A stretch of 16,934 nucleotides of DNA. Source: an uncultured Clostridia bacterium. Its GTDB lineage: Bacteria; Bacillota; Clostridia; Christensenellales; Borkfalkiaceae. Below the pieces are notes generated by a model. The model was given only the letters and a program-made list of their open reading frames with translations, made no database searches and was not told the DNA's origin. Within the stretch, counting starts at the first letter, position 1; every line of letters begins with the position of its first letter. This document shows, piece after piece, positions 13,139 through 16,934 of the stretch. Location of the stretch: positions 1 to 16,934 of the forward strand of contig CAMWQS010000018.1 of the NCBI GenBank assembly GCA_947176485.1. The letters are read 5' to 3'. The position numbers and the translations under genes were made by a program.

Positions 13139-16100
13139 ATGAAAGATAAATCATCGGATAAAGAGACGGCAAAGCCCGCAAAAGCGGAGGCGGCTAAAAC
13201 TACGGCAAAGCCCGCAGCAAAGACTGCTACGGATGAAAAGCCCGCAGCTACTAAAAAGGCTGCTGCAAAAACGAAGGAAGGGGGCGGCAAGTCTGCAAAG
13301 GAAAAGGTTGCCGCAATCGTCCGTACGGATAACTTCAAAATTTTCGGTATTATAGCCCTGTCTTTGATTTTGGTGTTATGCCTATGCTTGGGGCTTATTT
13401 TCGGACTTAAAAACTGCAACCCGCTTGACGAATTCGAAAACTTCGGTGAAAAAACCGTTACCTCCGTTGCCAACTCACACAAGAACAAGACGCAGGTTGG
13501 CTATTCGGGTGAAATATTGGGTTCGGCTGATAGGCACAAGCCCGTCGGCGGCGTACACGACGAAGGGCTTAGCAGCGGCTATCCCAAGTACAACTCGTCG
13601 CTCAGCCTGACTGCGGAGCAAAAGTCCGCAGTTCTTTCGGAGAATATAAATCTAACCGCAAACGGCACGTGGGGCGGCGCGTCGTCAGGCTCGTACGACA
13701 AGATGGACGAGAACGGCTATCTTTATACGGTAGACGGCACCAAGCCCGGCAACGGCGTACCCGAACGGCTTTACAAGCATACGGCTTCGGTCGGGTTGTA
13801 CAACGGAAACGTTTCGGACGAAGAAACGGCGGTAATAAAAAAGCTTACTTACAAACCGAGAAGCTATTCAAGCTACTACAACGTAACGGGGCTTTACGCA
13901 CCCGCAGGTGAGGTTATAAAAATTCAGCTTTCCGCCGCCGATATGGACGCGACGGGCGGAATAACTATACATATCGGTCAAGCGCTTTACAACGGTCAGG
14001 CAAACAACATTTGGGAAGCGAGAGATTTCAACCGTATGCCCGTAATACTCAACACTATGAGTATCACTAAGCAAACGGCAACCTACGACGAGTCTACGGG
14101 CGTATGGACGGGTTACGTCGGTTCGTTCCTCGGCGGACCAATCTACGTAAGGGACGAAGCTTGCACTTTCACGGTTACCGTATCGGGCGGCGTTAACTAC
14201 GCGCACTTTATCCTCGGCGTAACCACCGAAGAGGAGTACGCCGTCTACGCACAGTCGTCTGCACCCTACTTCGACTTGGAGGTATGGGACAGGGGCGTGC
14301 TTCACTCGGGTCCCAAAACCTACGCGCAGAGATTTAGCTATAACGACCTTTACAAGGCGGCTATCCTTTGGGAGAAGATTTCCCTCGTTACCACGAGCGT
14401 ATCGAACCAGGGCGTGGTATTTATATACGACCCCTTCGTTGCGGCGGGCGCGGCGGTTGCCTTCCCCGGCAGGCGTTCCGTAAACTGCCCTATTGACTGG
14501 ATGGTAGGCTCGCTTGATTACGAGGGCTTCGTAACCTCGGGCTCGTGGGGCAACGTGCACGAGTATCACCATAACTTCCAAGATTACGGCGTGGGCGATA
14601 CGGGCGAAGTAACCAACAACGGACTTAACCTCGTTGCGTACAGCCTGTTTACAAAAATTTCTTCTTCAAGACAAATCGAAGGCTTCGGTGGCGCGGGGCT
14701 TTCGGGCTGGAACCAATACACCAGTGCAACCTGGGCTTTAAACCGTGCAAATAACGGGTTGATTGACAAAGACGACCATACCGGATACGGACTTTCCGTT
14801 TACGCAACCCTATTGCACAACTTCGGGCAAGACGCGTATATTCAAACCCGTGGGGCGTGGGGTTCGGCTTACTACGACAAATGGGCGAATTACGTCCGTC
14901 AGGATATGACGTTTTACGCAAGCCTCGTAGAGGAGTACGGCGGCAATTATTCCCCCTCGCAAGCGGTACAAGATGCAAATTACCCGCTTTTCGTGCCCGT
15001 GTCTTCCGTTTACCAAACGGGCAGAACTTATAGATACGACAACGAAAAGCGTGAAATTATTACTATGCAGCCCTACGTTATTCCTCACGGAAAGTCTTGC
15101 ACGGTTGACCTGCGCGAATATACGGTAGAGAACGGGCAGTACAGAAGCGGCAGCGTGGTTATAGCCAACGGCTTTAACTGCACGATTAAGGAAGTCAAGG
15201 CGAACGGAATTAACGGAAGCTTCGTTAAAGCGGGCGAGGACGGCGTATATACCTATACGCCTAACTCCGAGCTGCGTTCGGGTAAAATTTACGTAACCCT
15301 TGAAATCACTACCGATGACGGCGAAAAGGTTTGGAACGGGCACGAGCTTCAAGACGTAGATTTGATCCTCGAATTCCAGCAGTCGCACGAAACTAACAAG
15401 AACGTTTTGGAAAGGACTACTTACTTCTATACCGAAAAGACTTACTCCGACGCAAGAGAGGCGTACGAAAAAGGTTATGAGGGTTACGAAAGCAAGAACG
15501 ACCGCGACCACTCTAACCCCACGCAAGACTGTAATACGGATATTTGGTACTGTACCGAAAGCTCTATATCCAATTTCCCCAATGCCAACCCCGAACTCGA
15601 TATCGTTAAGCCTAACAGTATTGACGAAGTGCGCGGCAAGCTGTATTTCCCCGAGACGGGCAAGTATAATATTTATCTGCGCGGCAGAAGAAACTGTGCG
15701 GTGTACTACTCGGTAGACGGTGGCAACACCTATCAATTAGGCACTTATATTGCAGACGACAGCACCTCGGCCGGTTGGCGGAACGATAAGTACTTTACAC
15801 TCGAACTTGAAGCGGGAAGCTGGGTTTACTTTAAAGAAGTGCTTATAAACGAAAAAATAGACGACGGGAAAGCAGGTTTTATCGGGCTCGGTATCGGGCA
15901 ATGGACGACGCCGTTGTTCAGCCCGAAGCTTGACGACGACGGCAACACCGTTTTAGACGAACACGGCAACCCCGTTTACGTTGACGCAAGCGGTAACGAG
16001 GTTTCGGCAGAGGAAGCAAGCGACAACTCGCTCAGGCCGCCTAAAACCATAAATTACGCTACGGCGTACAGGCAGCCTTACGAGTTCCAAAAACAGTTTG

Positions 16101-16934
16101 AAAGCGACTACTTCTATTTGAGAACTTACAAATACGATTATAAGGACAACGTTTTGCAGAACGGGTCGCAGACTTTGGTTACGGAAGAATGCAAATATTC
16201 TCCTCCGCCCGTAAATTGGGGCTGGGGCAACTTCCCGATTGAAAACCTTGTAGACGGCAATAGAAACACCCTCGTGCATACCAGCGGCAACGTTTCGGAA
16301 TCGAGCCCCCTCGTGTTTACGCTCGATATGGGCGAAGTTAAGGCAGTAAACAGAATGGTAATTTACAGCCAGTATAGAAGCGATATGCAGGTTCCGAAAT
16401 CGTTCACTTTGCAAGGCAGCCTTGACGGAGAGGAGTACTTCGTCGTCGGTGAATTCGTCGACGTGCCGAACGCCGACCACGTCGTAACCGTCAACTTCGA
16501 AGAAACGGAGTTCCGTTATTACAGGCTTACGGTTACCAAATCTTCGAATTCGCTTATAATAATCGGCGAAATCGAGATGTGGAATATTAACGAGATAAAC
16601 GGCGGTACCCAGTACTCACCCGACGACGCCAAGTTCAGCTACACGGGCACGTGGCAGATTGCGCAGTCAAGCTCGAGCTTCGGGCACGTATATCTTGCAA
16701 ACGGCGGCGCAGAAATCTCGTTCGATTACGATGCGAAAGAGGGCGGCAGAGTCGGCATTCTTTCTTCAAGCAAATACGGACAGAACTTCGAGGTATATAT
16801 CGACGGCGTCAAAGTCGATTCTATAAGCGTTAAAAACGACCCCGCAGAATGTGCGATAAGGTTTATTACGCCCGAGCTTTCTCAAGGCGCGCACAAGGTC
16901 GTTATAAAATGCGTCGGAGAGGCGAATATAGACT
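13139..16934 (+). CDS. Membrane-anchored M60-like zinc metallopeptidase, paralog 2 (3' end beyond window)
   Basis: Reading frame open from the ATG to the window end: 1265 codons visible, no stop. AGGAG lies 6 nt ahead of the ATG. Residues 1-68 are an Ala/Lys/Pro/Thr-rich cytoplasmic tail and 69-90 a membrane helix in a block nearly identical to that of the upstream paralog. The M60/enhancin-like domain spans about 245-560, with HEYHH at 474-478 and Glu490 (HExxH-x11-E). A PA14-like domain lies at about 830-925, an F5/8 type C domain at about 1017-1148, and a galactose-binding-like domain starts near 1160 and runs off the end. It would be an outward-facing protease on glycoproteins such as mucin. 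Tails and linkers differ from the upstream copy while catalytic flanks (GEVTNN) are kept, pointing to duplication and divergence under selection for activity. Confidence 0.88.
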   Translation, partial: MKDKSSDKETAKPAKAEAAKTTAKPAAKTATDEKPAATKKAAAKTKEGGGKSAKEKVAAIVRTDNFKIFGIIALSLILVLCLCLGLIFGLKNCNPLDEFENFGEKTVTSVANSHKNKTQVGYSGEILGSADRHKPVGGVHDEGLSSGYPKYNSSLSLTAEQKSAVLSENINLTANGTWGGASSGSYDKMDENGYLYTVDGTKPGNGVPERLYKHTASVGLYNGNVSDEETAVIKKLTYKPRSYSSYYNVTGLYAPAGEVIKIQLSAADMDATGGITIHIGQALYNGQANNIWEARDFNRMPVILNTMSITKQTATYDESTGVWTGYVGSFLGGPIYVRDEACTFTVTVSGGVNYAHFILGVTTEEEYAVYAQSSAPYFDLEVWDRGVLHSGPKTYAQRFSYNDLYKAAILWEKISLVTTSVSNQGVVFIYDPFVAAGAAVAFPGRRSVNCPIDWMVGSLDYEGFVTSGSWGNVHEYHHNFQDYGVGDTGEVTNNGLNLVAYSLFTKISSSRQIEGFGGAGLSGWNQYTSATWALNRANNGLIDKDDHTGYGLSVYATLLHNFGQDAYIQTRGAWGSAYYDKWANYVRQDMTFYASLVEEYGGNYSPSQAVQDANYPLFVPVSSVYQTGRTYRYDNEKREIITMQPYVIPHGKSCTVDLREYTVENGQYRSGSVVIANGFNCTIKEVKANGINGSFVKAGEDGVYTYTPNSELRSGKIYVTLEITTDDGEKVWNGHELQDVDLILEFQQSHETNKNVLERTTYFYTEKTYSDAREAYEKGYEGYESKNDRDHSNPTQDCNTDIWYCTESSISNFPNANPELDIVKPNSIDEVRGKLYFPETGKYNIYLRGRRNCAVYYSVDGGNTYQLGTYIADDSTSAGWRNDKYFTLELEAGSWVYFKEVLINEKIDDGKAGFIGLGIGQWTTPLFSPKLDDDGNTVLDEHGNPVYVDASGNEVSAEEASDNSLRPPKTINYATAYRQPYEFQKQFESDYFYLRTYKYDYKDNVLQNGSQTLVTEECKYSPPPVNWGWGNFPIENLVDGNRNTLVHTSGNVSESSPLVFTLDMGEVKAVNRMVIYSQYRSDMQVPKSFTLQGSLDGEEYFVVGEFVDVPNADHVVTVNFEETEFRYYRLTVTKSSNSLIIIGEIEMWNINEINGGTQYSPDDAKFSYTGTWQIAQSSSSFGHVYLANGGAEISFDYDAKEGGRVGILSSSKYGQNFEVYIDGVKVDSISVKNDPAECAIRFITPELSQGAHKVVIKCVGEANID

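Noticed and set aside
12259..15736. Long minus-strand open frames (12259-13002, 13868-14581, 14810-15736)
   Set aside because: They lie opposite the M60 genes, whose domains and catalytic motifs are clear; they lack recognisable domains and arise from codon bias on the coding strand.
1..16934. CRISPR array, rRNA or insertion sequence
   Set aside because: No regularly spaced repeats, no rRNA-like conserved stretches and no transposase gene were seen.

Overview
The window joins two unlike regions. The left part (about 1-7349) looks like an integrated filamentous-phage (inovirus-like) element. The right part (about 7350-16934) looks like ordinary chromosome of a host-associated bacterium. Promoters close to the sigma-A/sigma-70 consensus, AGGAG-type ribosome binding sites, no outer-membrane or secretin gene, and surface enzymes held by an N-terminal membrane segment all suggest a monoderm Bacillota, plausibly an uncultured gut clostridial lineage. 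That assignment is inference; there is no rRNA or other marker here.

Element, minus-strand structural operon (5333 down to 161). In order of transcription it encodes a 442-aa predicted lipoprotein, a 510-aa protein with signal peptide, C-terminal membrane anchor and very basic tail (candidate minor coat/adsorption protein), a 64-aa and a 79-aa small membrane protein (candidate coat proteins), a 64-aa small soluble protein with an Sm/LSM-like look, a Zot/pI-type assembly ATPase with clear Walker A and B motifs, and a 297-aa highly charged coiled-coil protein. Genes overlap or nearly abut. The operon starts from a textbook promoter (TTGACA-N17-TATAAT on the minus strand) overlapped by two related palindromes.

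Element, plus-strand lysogeny module (5498-7254). Divergent from the structural operon lie a LexA/CI-type self-cleaving repressor (HTH plus S24 peptidase) and a tyrosine integrase, coupled by an ATGA overlap. The integrase ends about 95 bp from the 3' end of a tRNA-Val(GAC), the usual kind of insertion target. No left attachment site, replication initiator or ssDNA-binding protein is visible, so the element probably continues beyond base 1.

Chromosomal part. tRNA-Val (minus) has its own promoter and terminator. Divergent from it is an L-cysteine desulfidase (cyuA/UPF0597 family) with a consensus promoter and a strong terminator. Two tandem paralogous giant surface proteins follow, of 1319 aa and at least 1265 aa, the second cut by the window end. 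Both share a charged cytoplasmic tail, a near-identical membrane anchor, an M60/enhancin-like zinc metallopeptidase domain (HExxH-x11-E), a PA14-like domain, an F5/8 type C (CBM32-like) domain and a terminal galactose-binding-like domain. That is the architecture of mucin/glycoprotein-degrading peptidases of host-associated microbes.
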